DNA of 20,950 nucleotides from assembly GCA_035476635.1 (NCBI GenBank), contig DATILI010000190.1, forward strand, positions 1-20,950, given 5' to 3'. Under the pieces are notes generated by a model. That model was not told the origin of the DNA, did no database searches, and was given only the letters and a program-made list of their open reading frames with translations. Below, piece after piece: positions 6,302 to 14,658 of the stretch (the first letter of the stretch is position 1; the number at the start of each line of letters is the position of its first letter). The position numbers and the translations under genes were made by a program. This DNA is from DATILI01 sp035476635 (GTDB lineage: Bacteria > Pseudomonadota > Gammaproteobacteria > Burkholderiales > Burkholderiaceae_C).

Positions 6302-7396
6302 ATGCCGCAAAAAATGCCGACTTTGCAAGCGCACACGCTGCGCATTGCCACCACCGCAGCGCAAGCCGCGTTGTCCGCGGACCAGCGCAAGTTCAACACG
6401 CTGATTCAGAAGATCGAAGACCAGCGCCGCATCCTCGCCGATTGGCAGGAAGGCGCCAGCCTGTACCGCGAGCGCCACGCGCGCGAGTACGCTCCGCTCT
6501 GGGACAACTACCGCGCGCTCAACCTCGAACTCCTGCGAGCGCTCGACCGGCGCCTCGACGGCAAGGGCCTGAGCCGCGCCGACCGCGCCCTCCTGCAAGA
6601 CGTGGTCTGCGATCTGGCCGATGCGCTGATGCGTGGCGACGGCGAGCAGGCGGAGCTGGAAGCCATCTACAACCGGCACAGCGACATCGACCATGGCACG
6701 CTCGCGCAGGAGACGCAGGCCGCGATGAAAGCCATGGTGGAGGACGCGTTCGGCATGGACCTGGGCGACGATGTGGACCTGGATTCGCCAGAGGAGATTG
6801 CGCGCCGCGTCGAACAGGAAATGCAGGCGCGCCAGGCCCGCGCCGAACAGGCCGCGCAAGAGGCGCGCGCACGCCGTGCCGCGCGCAAGAAATCAACGCC
6901 CCAATCAAAGCACGAAGTGGAAACGCACGAAGCCAGCCAGTCGATCCGGGCGGTGTACCGCCAGCTTGCCAGCGCCCTGCACCCCGACCGCGCGCCCGAT
7001 GCGCAAGAGCGTGCGCGCAAGACGGTGCTGATGCAGCGCGTCAACCTGGCCTACGGCCGCGAAGACCTGCTGGCACTGCTGGAGTTGCAGCTCGAAATCG
7101 AACAGATCGACCCGAAGCACCTGAACAACCTCGCACAGGACCGGCTCAAGCACTACAACCGGGTGCTGGCCAGGCAGTTGGCGGAACTGCAACGCGAAAT
7201 CGCGGATGTCGAACAGGGCTTCAAGATGGAGTTCCAGCTCGACCCGTTCGAACGCGTCGCGCCCGCCACGCTGATGCGCACGCTGGCACGGCAACTGAAG
7301 GCGCTGCAATACAGCATCCACCAGATGCGCGTGCAGCAGCAGGGCCTGCAAGACGATCGGTATTTCAAGCGCTGGCTCAAGGAGCAGCGCCTGTGA
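6302..7396 (+). CDS. J-domain (DnaJ-like) protein, C-terminal J domain
   Basis: 364 residues from ATG 6302; a second ATG at 6314 is equally possible, and a TTG at 6272 is unlikely because it overlaps a palindrome. The N-terminal half is charged and helical (about residues 20-210), with a coiled-coil-like Arg/Glu/Ala-rich stretch near 170-205. A J-domain-like segment follows, with VYRQLASALHPDRAPD and the diagnostic HPD at 227-229, then QRVNLAYGREDLLALLELQ. It ends in another helical region finishing in YFKRWLKEQRL. HPD stimulates DnaK-type ATPases, so this is probably a co-chaperone adaptor with an unknown client. It lacks the G/F and zinc regions of DnaJ. It converges on carboxypeptidase G2 with 12 bases between stops. 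Confidence 0.82.
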   Translation: MPQKMPTLQAHTLRIATTAAQAALSADQRKFNTLIQKIEDQRRILADWQEGASLYRERHAREYAPLWDNYRALNLELLRALDRRLDGKGLSRADRALLQDVVCDLADALMRGDGEQAELEAIYNRHSDIDHGTLAQETQAAMKAMVEDAFGMDLGDDVDLDSPEEIARRVEQEMQARQARAEQAAQEARARRAARKKSTPQSKHEVETHEASQSIRAVYRQLASALHPDRAPDAQERARKTVLMQRVNLAYGREDLLALLELQLEIEQIDPKHLNNLAQDRLKHYNRVLARQLAELQREIADVEQGFKMEFQLDPFERVAPATLMRTLARQLKALQYSIHQMRVQQQGLQDDRYFKRWLKEQRL

Positions 7397-7408
7397 CGGG
7401 CGTTGCGC

Positions 7409-8665
7409 TTACTTGCCCTGGGCCAGGTCCATGATCATGCGCGTCGCCAGGTACAGGCGGCGCGGAATCGCATCGATCATCACGTACTCGGCCTGGTTGC
7501 TGTGATAGCCGAAGCCGGGCAGGCCCAGGCTTTCGATCACGGGCTTGCCGGCAAGCGCCGCATAGGCGGCGTCGGTGCCGCCACCGGTGCGGTCGATGAT
7601 GGTCAGCTCGGCGCCGACTTCCTTGTAGATGGCCACGGCCTTGTCGACCAGCTTCTTGCCCTCCGCGCCGGCATTGAAGGCCGGGCGGCCGCGCGTAACC
7701 TTGACCTCCACCTGGGAGTCCGGCAGGCGCTTCTTCGCCGCGCCGGCTTCGAGCTTCTTGATGGCGGCTTCCAGGTCCTCGTTGCGGACATAGCGCACAT
7801 CGGCGCTGAGCGTCGCCTCGTCCGGAATGATGTTGGACACGGCGCCGGCCTTGCCGATGGTCCAGTTGAAGCGCAGGCCGCTGGCCTTGTCGTCGATGTC
7901 CTGGGTGCGCAGCACGAGATCGGAGGCTTCGACCAGCGCGTTCACGCCCAGTTCGGGCGCGGCACCGGCATGCGAGGCTTTGCCCTTGATGCGTGCCTCG
8001 GCATAGGCGATGCCCGAGGTGCCGAGCGTGAGCTGCTCCTTTAGCGCGAGCGTGGGCTCGAACGAGAGCACGTAGTCGTGCTGCGCCGCGAGCTGCTGAA
8101 TCAGGTCGCGCGAGCCGAACGAACCTTTTTCCTCGTCGGTGTTGAACATCGCCGTGAGGGTGCCGAAATCCGTGAAGCCACGCGCCTTGAGCACGCGCAG
8201 CGTGTGCAGCAGCACAGCCACGCCGCCCTTGTCATCGGCGATGCCAGGGCCGAAGGCGCGGTTGCCGTCGATGCGGAACGGCGCCTTCTCCAGCGTGCCT
8301 TTCACGTAGACGGTGTCCATGTGCGCCATCAGCAGGATGCTCTTGCCACCCTTGCCCTGGATGCGGCCGACGATGTTGTCCCCGACCACGTCGCCCGTGG
8401 CCTTGTGGCGCGTGACGGTGGCGCCCGCGGCCTTGAGCTCGGCCTCCAGCAGCTGCCCCATGGCGCTCATGCCCTCGGCATTGCCGGTGCCGGTCTCGAT
8501 ATTGACCAGGCGCTCCAGCGTCTTGATGGTGGCGGCCTGCTCGGCCGTTGCTGCAGCGAACAGGGCGTCGTTGCGGGCCTGTGCCGATGCCAGGCTAGTG
8601 CCGAAAGCGGCGGCCACGAGCGCGGCGGTGGCAAGCAGGCGGGCGGGACGGGTGCGAAAACTCAT
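7409..8665 (-). CDS. cpg2: Carboxypeptidase G2 (glutamate carboxypeptidase, M20 family), secreted
   Basis: 418 residues with a cleavable signal peptide (ATALVAAAFGTSLASA-type, cleavage near 28-30), so periplasmic. CPG2 removes C-terminal glutamate from folates and analogues. The sequence tracks the well-known 415-residue RS-16/Variovorax enzyme nearly throughout: MAHMDTVY (H115), GPGIADDKGG (D144), FNTDEEKGSFGS (E178 catalytic, E179), FEP (E203), and GYHSNQAEYV with the last zinc histidine. Blocks such as KASHAGAAPELGVNALVEA appear identical. ATG 8665 has GAGG upstream; longer in-frame starts would lose the signal peptide. It follows the thiolase by 43 bases on the same strand and may be co-transcribed or have its own promoter. 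Confidence 0.93.
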   Translation of the reverse strand: MSFRTRPARLLATAALVAAAFGTSLASAQARNDALFAAATAEQAATIKTLERLVNIETGTGNAEGMSAMGQLLEAELKAAGATVTRHKATGDVVGDNIVGRIQGKGGKSILLMAHMDTVYVKGTLEKAPFRIDGNRAFGPGIADDKGGVAVLLHTLRVLKARGFTDFGTLTAMFNTDEEKGSFGSRDLIQQLAAQHDYVLSFEPTLALKEQLTLGTSGIAYAEARIKGKASHAGAAPELGVNALVEASDLVLRTQDIDDKASGLRFNWTIGKAGAVSNIIPDEATLSADVRYVRNEDLEAAIKKLEAGAAKKRLPDSQVEVKVTRGRPAFNAGAEGKKLVDKAVAIYKEVGAELTIIDRTGGGTDAAYAALAGKPVIESLGLPGFGYHSNQAEYVMIDAIPRRLYLATRMIMDLAQGK

Positions 8666-8708
8666 GGCTGATCCTCTGGATGAAAAGGACGATTGTGAAT
8701 GGATCTTC

Positions 8709-9890
8709 CTAGAGCAATTCCAGCGCCACCGCCGTGCCCTCGCCGCCGCCGATGCATAGTGTGGCCACCCCCTTGCGCAGGCCGCGGGCCTTGAGCGCAT
8801 GGATCAATGTCACCATGATGCGCGCGCCCGAAGCACCGATCGGGTGGCCCAAAGCGCAGGCGCCGCCGTTGACGTTGACGATGTCGTGGCTGATCTTGAG
8901 CTCGGCCATCAGCGCCATCGGCACCACGGCGAAAGCTTCGTTGACTTCCCAGAGATCGACGTCGCCCACGCTCCAGCCAGCCTTGGCCAGCAGCTTTTGC
9001 GTGGCGCCCACCGGTGCAGTAGCGAACCAGTTGGGTTCCTGCGCATGCATGGCGTGGGCCACCACGCGCGCCAGCGGCTTGGCGCCGAGCTTGCTGGCGG
9101 TGGACTCCTTCATCATCACCAGCGCGGCGGCGCCGTCGTTGATGCTGGAGCTGGACGCGGCGGTGATGGTGCCGTCTTTCTTGAAGGCGGGCTTGAGCGT
9201 GGGAATCTTGTCGAGCTTGACCTTGCCCGGGCCTTCGTCGATGGAAATCACGGTCTCGCCGGCTCGGCCCTTCACGGTCACGGGTGTGATCTCGGTCTTG
9301 AAGCCGCCCGACTCGGTGGCATGCTTGGCGCGCTGCACCGAAGCCGTGGCAAAGGCGTCTTGCGCCTCGCGGCTGAAGCTGTACTTGGCGGCGCAATCCT
9401 CGCCGAAGGTGCCCATGGCGCGGCCCGGCTCATACGCGTCTTCCAGGCCGTCGAGCATCATGTGGTCGAAGATGCGGTCGTGGCCGATGCGGATGCCGCT
9501 GCGCCCTTTGAGCAGCAGGTGCGGCGCGTTGGTCATGCTCTCCATGCCGCCCGCGACCATCACCTCGTGGCTGCCGGCCAGCAGCATGTCGTGCGCGAAC
9601 ATCGCGGCCTTCATGCCCGAACCGCACATCTTGGACAAGGTGACCGCGCCCGCGCTCTTGGGCAGGCCGCCCTTGAACGCGGCCTGGCGTGCCGGCGCCT
9701 GGCCCTGGCCCGCCATCAGGCAATTGCCGAACAGCACCTCGGTGACGAGCTCTGGCGAGACGCCGGAGCGCTCCATCGCGGCCTTGATGGCGGCGCCGCC
9801 CAGGTCGTGTGCGGCCAATGATGCGAAGTCGCCCTGGAAGCCGCCCATGGGGGTGCGCGCGGCGCCGACGATCACGATGGAATCAGACAT
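8709..9890 (-). CDS. atoB: Acetyl-CoA C-acetyltransferase (thiolase)
   Basis: 393 residues, the standard length for biosynthetic/degradative thiolase II. It interconverts acetoacetyl-CoA plus CoA and two acetyl-CoA. The catalytic residues are all in place: C89 in KMCGSGMKA, H349 in GACALGHPIGASGAR, and C379 in CIGGGEGTA. In leucine breakdown the acetoacetate produced by HMG-CoA lyase is activated and then cleaved by this enzyme, which explains its place in the operon. ATG 9890 lies inside the last codons of aceK (8-base overlap) and has CGGAG upstream, so the two are translationally linked. The symbol is by function; phaA/bktB-type alternatives are possible. Confidence 0.92.
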   Translation of the reverse strand: MSDSIVIVGAARTPMGGFQGDFASLAAHDLGGAAIKAAMERSGVSPELVTEVLFGNCLMAGQGQAPARQAAFKGGLPKSAGAVTLSKMCGSGMKAAMFAHDMLLAGSHEVMVAGGMESMTNAPHLLLKGRSGIRIGHDRIFDHMMLDGLEDAYEPGRAMGTFGEDCAAKYSFSREAQDAFATASVQRAKHATESGGFKTEITPVTVKGRAGETVISIDEGPGKVKLDKIPTLKPAFKKDGTITAASSSSINDGAAALVMMKESTASKLGAKPLARVVAHAMHAQEPNWFATAPVGATQKLLAKAGWSVGDVDLWEVNEAFAVVPMALMAELKISHDIVNVNGGACALGHPIGASGARIMVTLIHALKARGLRKGVATLCIGGGEGTAVALELL

Positions 9891-11712
9891 GGAATTTCTC
9901 CGTCAAAGTGGAAGGGTTCGATCCGCGCGCAAAGCGCTTCTCGCGTTCATAGGGAAATACGTCGTACACATGGCCGGCCTGGATGCGCTCCTTGTGGCTT
10001 TGCCAGAAGGCGGCGTCGAGCAGGTCGCCGTGGTGCTTCATGAAGACCATGCGCACGGTGTCGTTGCCGAGCAGAAAGGGGCCAAAGGTCTCGGGGAACA
10101 CGTCCTTGGGGCCCACCGAGTACCAGACCTCGCCCGACATTTCCTCTTCTTCGTTGCGCGCCACAGGCACACGGCGGAAGTTGCAATCGGTGATGTATTC
10201 GATCTCGTCGTAGTCGTAGAACACCACCTTGCCGTTGCGCGTGACACCGAAGTTCTTCCACAGCATGTCGCCGGGGAAGATGTTGGCGGCCACCAGGTCC
10301 TTGATGGCATTGCCGTACTCGATCACGCCGCGCTCGATCTGCTCGCGTGCGCGCGCGTCGTCAAGCCCGGCATCGAACGCCTCCTGCAGATAGATGTTCA
10401 GCGGGATCATGCGCCGCTCGATGTACAGGTGCTTGATGATCACCTCTTCCTGGCCGTCCCCGTCGCGGTCGCTGACCTCAAGCTGGCTGGGCGCGAATTT
10501 CTGGATCTCGGCGATGAGCTCGTCATCGAAGCGCTCGCGCTGGAAAGCGACTTCGCTGTATTCCAGGGTGTCGGCCATGCGGCCCACGCGGTCATGCTGC
10601 TTCACCAGCAGATACTTGCCCTTGATCTGCTCGCGCGTCGTGTCCTTTTGCGGCGGGTAGTAGTCCTTGATGAGCTTGAACACGTAGGGAAACGAGGGCA
10701 GGTCGAACACCAGCATGACCATGCCCTTGATGCCGGGGGCGATGCGAAAGCGGTCGCTCGAATGGCGCAGGTGGTAGAGAAAGTCGCGGTAGAACAGCGT
10801 CTTGCCCTGCTTGGCCAGGCCCAGCGCGTTGTAGATTTCCGCGCGCGGCTTGCGCGGCATCAGCGAACGCAAGAACTGCACATAGGCCGATGGCACTTCC
10901 ATGTCGACCATGAAGTAGGCGCGCGCAAAGCTGAACAGCATCTGCAGGTCGTCTTCGCCATACAGCGCAGCGTCGATCACCAGCTTGCCGGACTTGCCGT
11001 GCAGGATCGGAAAGGCGAACGGGATCTCGGTGAAGCCGTTGATGATCTTGCCGACCACATAGGCGCCCTTGTTGCGATAAAACAGGCCGGACAGCACCTG
11101 GAACTGGAAATTGGCGCGCAGCTTGACCTGGTTGAGGCGGGCGCGCATGGAGTCGAGCACGTAGCCCGCGTCGCGCTCCAGCTCCTCGAATTCGACGTGC
11201 AGCTGGAAGTTGTCGATGATGCGCACGATGGTCTGGCCCATCGTCTCGCGCGTAGGGTAGTAGGCGCGGTAGGTCGGCCGGGCCGCGGGTTCGTCGTTTT
11301 CGATGTACTCGGTGCTGACGGCCGGCCGCACAAAGATGAAGTCGTTGTGAAAGTGCGTGCGGTGCAGGATCTTGGTGGTGACCGAATTGAAGAAGGTCTC
11401 GGCAAGCTCCGGCTGGTGGTGGTTCACCAGCAAGCCTATGTAGTGCAGCTTGACCTGCTGCCACACGTCCATCGGCTGGTCGCCGGCCTTGAACTCTTTT
11501 TCCAGCCGCGCCGAGCACTCTTTCACGCGCAGGTCGTAGAACTCGATGCGCTCGCGCTGCGCGCGTTGCTGGCCGTGCCAGTCGGCCGTTTCGAAGCGGT
11601 GCTTGGCACGTGCCGACTCGGTACGGAACAGGCGATAGTGGCGGTTGAATCCGTCCATCATCGCCTTGGCGATGTCATAGGCCTGGGGAGCGTCTAGGCG
11701 TTGCGGGAACAT
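9883..11712 (-). CDS. aceK: Isocitrate dehydrogenase kinase/phosphatase
   Basis: 609 residues, slightly longer than the E. coli enzyme. AceK phosphorylates isocitrate dehydrogenase to divert isocitrate to the glyoxylate shunt and dephosphorylates it to restore TCA flux. Recognisable blocks: NHHQPELAETFFNSV in the regulatory half; the nucleotide loop APGIKGMVMLVF; HLYIERRMIPLNIYLQEA; and the active-site core NIFPGDMLWKNFGVTRNGKVVFYDYDE with its catalytic aspartates. It is separated by 10 bases from carbonic anhydrase upstream and overlaps the thiolase downstream. It is thus placed in an acyl-CoA/leucine operon rather than next to aceA/aceB as in enterobacteria. The start ATG 11712 has only a weak ribosome site. 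Confidence 0.95.
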   Translation of the reverse strand: MFPQRLDAPQAYDIAKAMMDGFNRHYRLFRTESARAKHRFETADWHGQQRAQRERIEFYDLRVKECSARLEKEFKAGDQPMDVWQQVKLHYIGLLVNHHQPELAETFFNSVTTKILHRTHFHNDFIFVRPAVSTEYIENDEPAARPTYRAYYPTRETMGQTIVRIIDNFQLHVEFEELERDAGYVLDSMRARLNQVKLRANFQFQVLSGLFYRNKGAYVVGKIINGFTEIPFAFPILHGKSGKLVIDAALYGEDDLQMLFSFARAYFMVDMEVPSAYVQFLRSLMPRKPRAEIYNALGLAKQGKTLFYRDFLYHLRHSSDRFRIAPGIKGMVMLVFDLPSFPYVFKLIKDYYPPQKDTTREQIKGKYLLVKQHDRVGRMADTLEYSEVAFQRERFDDELIAEIQKFAPSQLEVSDRDGDGQEEVIIKHLYIERRMIPLNIYLQEAFDAGLDDARAREQIERGVIEYGNAIKDLVAANIFPGDMLWKNFGVTRNGKVVFYDYDEIEYITDCNFRRVPVARNEEEEMSGEVWYSVGPKDVFPETFGPFLLGNDTVRMVFMKHHGDLLDAAFWQSHKERIQAGHVYDVFPYEREKRFARGSNPSTLTEKFHV

Positions 11713-11722
11713 GGTTGCGAGC

Positions 11723-12382
11723 TCAGGCTCGGGCGCGCTCAGCGGTCACCCCTTCGATCGCGGCGCGGTACAGCGGCTCGATCGAATCGGTGCTGGTCAC
11801 GGTCATGTGCAAGTCCTGCAGCAGCCCGTCGTGCACGCCAAAGGCCCAGCCGTGCACACTGACCTTCTGGCCCTTGGCCCAGGCATCCACCATCACGGTG
11901 CTGACGCAGACGTTGACCACCTGCTCGATCACGTTGAGGTCGCACAGCGCATCGGCGCGCTGCGCCGCGGGCAGGCCATCGAGCAGCGCACGATGCCGGT
12001 CGCGCACGTCCTGGATGTGACGGATCCAGTTGTCGGCCAGGCCGATGCGCGTGCCCTCCAGCCCCGCCTGCACGCCGCTGCAGCCGTAGTGGCCGACCAC
12101 CATGATGTGCTCGACCTTGAGGCGCTCGACGGCGAACTGGATCGCCGACAGTGCGTTGAGGTCGGAGTGCACCACGATGTTGGCCACGTTGCGATGCACG
12201 AACACTTCGCCCGGCTCCAGGCCGGTGATCTGGTTGGCCGGCACGCGGCTGTCGGAGCAGCCGATCCACATGTAGCGCGGCTGCTGCTGCTTGACCAGGC
12301 TGGTAAAAAAGCCAGGCCGGTCGCGCTCCATCTGGGCAGCCCAGGCGCGGTTGTGGGTGAAGAGGTCTTGTATGGAGGACAT
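11723..12382 (-). CDS. can: Beta-class carbonic anhydrase
   Basis: 219 residues from ATG 12382. It hydrates CO2 to bicarbonate. The zinc site is complete and numbered as in E. coli Can: C42-S-D44-S-R46, H98 and C101 in VGHYGCSGV; the HRNVAN and SVHGWAFGVHDG blocks are also present. An upstream in-frame TTG (12409) would add nine residues lacking family similarity, so the ATG is preferred. It lies 31 bases after isovaleryl-CoA dehydrogenase and 10 before aceK in one transcript direction. Inference: it feeds bicarbonate to biotin-dependent carboxylases such as methylcrotonyl-CoA carboxylase when branched-chain amino acids are used. Confidence 0.93.
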   Translation of the reverse strand: MSSIQDLFTHNRAWAAQMERDRPGFFTSLVKQQQPRYMWIGCSDSRVPANQITGLEPGEVFVHRNVANIVVHSDLNALSAIQFAVERLKVEHIMVVGHYGCSGVQAGLEGTRIGLADNWIRHIQDVRDRHRALLDGLPAAQRADALCDLNVIEQVVNVCVSTVMVDAWAKGQKVSVHGWAFGVHDGLLQDLHMTVTSTDSIEPLYRAAIEGVTAERARA

Positions 12383-12413
12383 GCGCGTGATTGTCGCTTG
12401 CCAGGGCAAGCTC

Positions 12414-13592
12414 TTACATGGTCTCCGCGAACAGCTCCCGCCCGATCAGCATGCGGCGGACTTCGCTGGTGCCGGCGCCGATTTCATAGAGCTTGGCGTC
12501 GCGCCAGAGGCGGCCCAGCGGGTATTCGTTGATGTAGCCGTTGCCGCCGAAGATCTGGATGCCTTCTCCCGCCATCCAGGTCGCCTTTTCGGCGCACCAG
12601 AGGATGACCGCAGCGCAGTCCTTGCGCACCTGGCGCACGTGTTCGCTGCCGATCTGGTCGAGGTTCTTGCCCACGGTGTAGCAATAGGCGCGGCCGGCCT
12701 GCAGCGTGGTGTACATGTCGGCCACCTTGCCCTGGATCAGCTGGAACTCGCCGATGCTGGTGCCGAACTGCTTGCGGTCGTGGATGTACGGAATGACGCT
12801 ATCCATCACCGCCTGCATGATGCCGATGGAGCCGGCCGAGAGCACGGCGCGCTCATAGTCCAGGCCGCTCATCAGCACCTTGGCGCCGCTGTTCAGCCCG
12901 CCCAGGATATTGGCCGCCGGCACCTCGACGTTCTGGAACACGAGCTCGCCGGTATGGCTGCCGCGCATGCCGAGCTTGTCCAGCTTTTGCGCGACGGAAA
13001 AGCCCTTCATGCCCTTCTCGACCAGGAAGGCCGTCACGCCCCGTGCGCCGAGCTCGGGCTCGGTCTTGGCGTAGACCACCAGCGTGTCGGCGTCGGGGCC
13101 GTTGGTAATCCACATCTTGTTGCCGTTGAGCAGGTAGTAGCCGCCCTTGTCCTCGGCCTTGAGCTTCATGCTGATCACATCGGAGCCGGCGCCAGGCTCG
13201 CTCATGGCCAGCGCGCCCACGTGTTCGCCGCTGATCAGCTTGGGCAGGTACTTCCTGCGCTGTTCGTCGGTACCGTTGCGCTTGATCTGGTTCACGCACA
13301 GATTGCTGTGCGCGCCGTAGGACAGGCCCACGGAGGCCGAGGCGCGCGAGATTTCCTCCATTGCGATCATGTGCGCTAGATAGCCCATGTTGGCGCCGCC
13401 GTACTCTTCAGGTACGGTGATGCCGAGCACGCCCAGATCGCCCATCTTGCGCCACAGGTCCATCGGGAATTGGTCGCTGCGGTCGATTTCGGCCGCGCGC
13501 GGCGCGATCTCGGCCTGGGCAAATTCATACACCGCGTTGCGCAATGCATCGATGTCCTCACCAAGCTGGAAGTTGAGGCCGGGCAGGTTCAT
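12414..13592 (-). CDS. liuA: Isovaleryl-CoA dehydrogenase
   Basis: 392 residues. A flavoprotein that oxidises isovaleryl-CoA to 3-methylcrotonyl-CoA in leucine degradation, donating electrons to ETF. The identification rests on the family's relocated catalytic base: E247 sits in SGLDYERAVLSAG, while the usual C-terminal position reads EIGAGTSEVRR with glycine instead of glutamate. This is the hallmark of isovaleryl-CoA dehydrogenases. FAD motifs AMSEPGAGSDV and MWITNG are present, as is QIFGGNGYINEYP. ATG 13592 is preceded by CGGAG. It follows the PaaI-type thioesterase by 57 bases and, with the palindrome upstream of that gene, is probably under LiuR control. The alternative symbol is ivd. 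Confidence 0.95.
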   Translation of the reverse strand: MNLPGLNFQLGEDIDALRNAVYEFAQAEIAPRAAEIDRSDQFPMDLWRKMGDLGVLGITVPEEYGGANMGYLAHMIAMEEISRASASVGLSYGAHSNLCVNQIKRNGTDEQRRKYLPKLISGEHVGALAMSEPGAGSDVISMKLKAEDKGGYYLLNGNKMWITNGPDADTLVVYAKTEPELGARGVTAFLVEKGMKGFSVAQKLDKLGMRGSHTGELVFQNVEVPAANILGGLNSGAKVLMSGLDYERAVLSAGSIGIMQAVMDSVIPYIHDRKQFGTSIGEFQLIQGKVADMYTTLQAGRAYCYTVGKNLDQIGSEHVRQVRKDCAAVILWCAEKATWMAGEGIQIFGGNGYINEYPLGRLWRDAKLYEIGAGTSEVRRMLIGRELFAETM

Positions 13593-13649
13593 AGGAGTCT
13601 CCGAAAAATAGGATGAAGCGTGTGTTCGTCAACGCGGCTCAGTGCCAGC

Positions 13650-14123
13650 TCAGTGTCGAATGCTGTCGCGGCCGGTCACTGCCATCAGGGTGCAGGCCAT
13701 GGTGGCGACGAGTTTTTCTTTTTCGCCGTCCAGTGCATAGGCATGGCCTTCGCAGACCGTGATGGTGCGGCCCGGCTTGACGACGGCTCCCACCATGCGA
13801 AAGCTCTGCCCCTTGGCCGGCGCGAGCAGATTGATCTTGAACTCAATGGTGAGCACTGCGGCTTCTACCGGCATCAGCGTAAACCCCGCATAGCCGCAGG
13901 CCGTATCCAGCGCCGTGGCGACCATGCCGGCATGCAGGAAGCCATGTTGCTGGGTCAGCGCGGCGGCCCAGTCAAGCTCGATCACCACGCGGCCCGGCTC
14001 CACGGTGGCCAGGCGCGCGCCGATGGTTTGCATGGCGCCCTGGCGGTCGAAACTGCTCTGCACCCGGGCCACATAGCCGGGGTCCTGGGGCTCGAAACGC
14101 GGGGAATCCATGGCGATGTTCAC
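13650..14123 (-). CDS. PaaI-type hotdog thioesterase
   Basis: 157 residues from GTG 14123, or 153 from ATG 14111. Neither start has a good ribosome site. A hotdog-fold protein of the PaaI/4HBT group: the motif HGFLHAGMVATALDTACGYAG carries the nucleophile-region residues (HG..HAG and the helix aspartate), followed by a strand-rich half containing VLTIEFKINLLAPAKG. Such enzymes hydrolyse acyl-CoA thioesters, often to free CoA trapped in dead-end intermediates. It is the first gene after operator copy 2 and leads the operon with isovaleryl-CoA dehydrogenase, so a housekeeping role for branched acyl-CoAs is likely. The substrate is unknown. Confidence 0.87.
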   Translation of the reverse strand: MNIAMDSPRFEPQDPGYVARVQSSFDRQGAMQTIGARLATVEPGRVVIELDWAAALTQQHGFLHAGMVATALDTACGYAGFTLMPVEAAVLTIEFKINLLAPAKGQSFRMVGAVVKPGRTITVCEGHAYALDGEKEKLVATMACTLMAVTGRDSIRH

Positions 14124-14136
14124 TGGGGTCTACTGG

Positions 14137-14158
14137 TTGACGTTTACGTAAACGTCAA
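14137..14158. promoter_or_regulatory. LiuR-type operator, copy 2
   Basis: The same perfect 22-base palindrome as at 6229-6250, here 14 bases upstream of the thioesterase GTG and downstream of the MerR gene's stop. It is positioned to control the thioesterase-liuA-can-aceK-atoB run separately from the regulator. On the minus strand its TTGACG could be a -35, but the sequence 17 bases on (CAGTAG) is a poor -10. That would suit an activated promoter or one with a different start. Confidence 0.82.
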
Positions 14159-14190
14159 TTATCAATGATTTGGCCAGAGGCTGACAAGTC

Positions 14191-14595
14191 TCAGGGCTCT
14201 GCCTTGGCCTTTTGCGCCTTGGCCAGCAAGGCCCTGGCCTCCCTTTCGTGCACCTTGACCTCGTCCAGATTGGCCTGCAGATCCGCCATCTGCTCTTCCA
14301 ACTGCTTGCGGTGATCGGCCAGCACCATCAGGAATTTCTTCAACTGCACCCCGGTGTCGCGCGGGCTGTCGTACAGGTCAATGATTTCCTTGGCCTCGGT
14401 CAGCGACAAACCCAGGCGCTTGGCGCGCAGGGTGAGCTTGAGCCGGGTGCGGTCACGCGCGGAATAGATGCGGTTGCGCCCGGCAGGCCCGGAGCGCTCG
14501 GGCCGCAACAGCCCCATGTCCTCGTAAAAGCGCATGGCGCGGGTGGTCAGATCAAACTCTTTGGCTAAATCGCTGATGGTGTATGTGGTGGCCAT
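14191..14595 (-). CDS. liuR: MerR-family regulator, LiuR-like
   Basis: 134 residues. An N-terminal winged-helix domain (YTISDLAKEFDLTTRAMRFYEDMGLLRPER, then GRNRIYSARDRTRLKLTLRAKRLGLSL) and a long C-terminal coiled-coil dimerisation helix (about 85-130). The YED..GLL and RAKRLG..L.EA..I..LYD pattern is that of the LiuR group, which in proteobacteria controls leucine/isovalerate and fatty-acid-related genes. There is no cysteine metal site. ATG 14595 is the family's normal start. The gene is flanked on both sides by the palindromic operators. Its own promoter (TTGACG-17-TGTAAT, minus strand) contains operator copy 3 in the spacer, pointing to autoregulation. The symbol is assigned by similarity and context. 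Confidence 0.88.
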   Translation of the reverse strand: MATTYTISDLAKEFDLTTRAMRFYEDMGLLRPERSGPAGRNRIYSARDRTRLKLTLRAKRLGLSLTEAKEIIDLYDSPRDTGVQLKKFLMVLADHRKQLEEQMADLQANLDEVKVHEREARALLAKAQKAKAEP

Positions 14596-14658
14596 GTTTG
14601 GAAAGATACGAATACGCAGGCGACAGCGCGCAACCACTGCAATCCCTACAATGCACGG

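Noticed and set aside
8868..8880. Direct repeat GTTGACGTTGACG resembling operator half-sites
   Set aside because: It lies inside atoB and encodes the conserved N-V-N run before the GGACALGH motif. It is not palindromic and not near a start.
8734..11697. A 987-codon open frame on the plus strand
   Set aside because: It is antisense to atoB and aceK, both with full catalytic motifs. Long antisense frames are expected in GC-rich coding DNA, and the translation shows no motif.
12383..12409. Nine extra N-terminal residues on carbonic anhydrase from a TTG
   Set aside because: The ATG at 12382 reproduces the E. coli Can residue numbering of the zinc ligands exactly, and the added residues have no family similarity.
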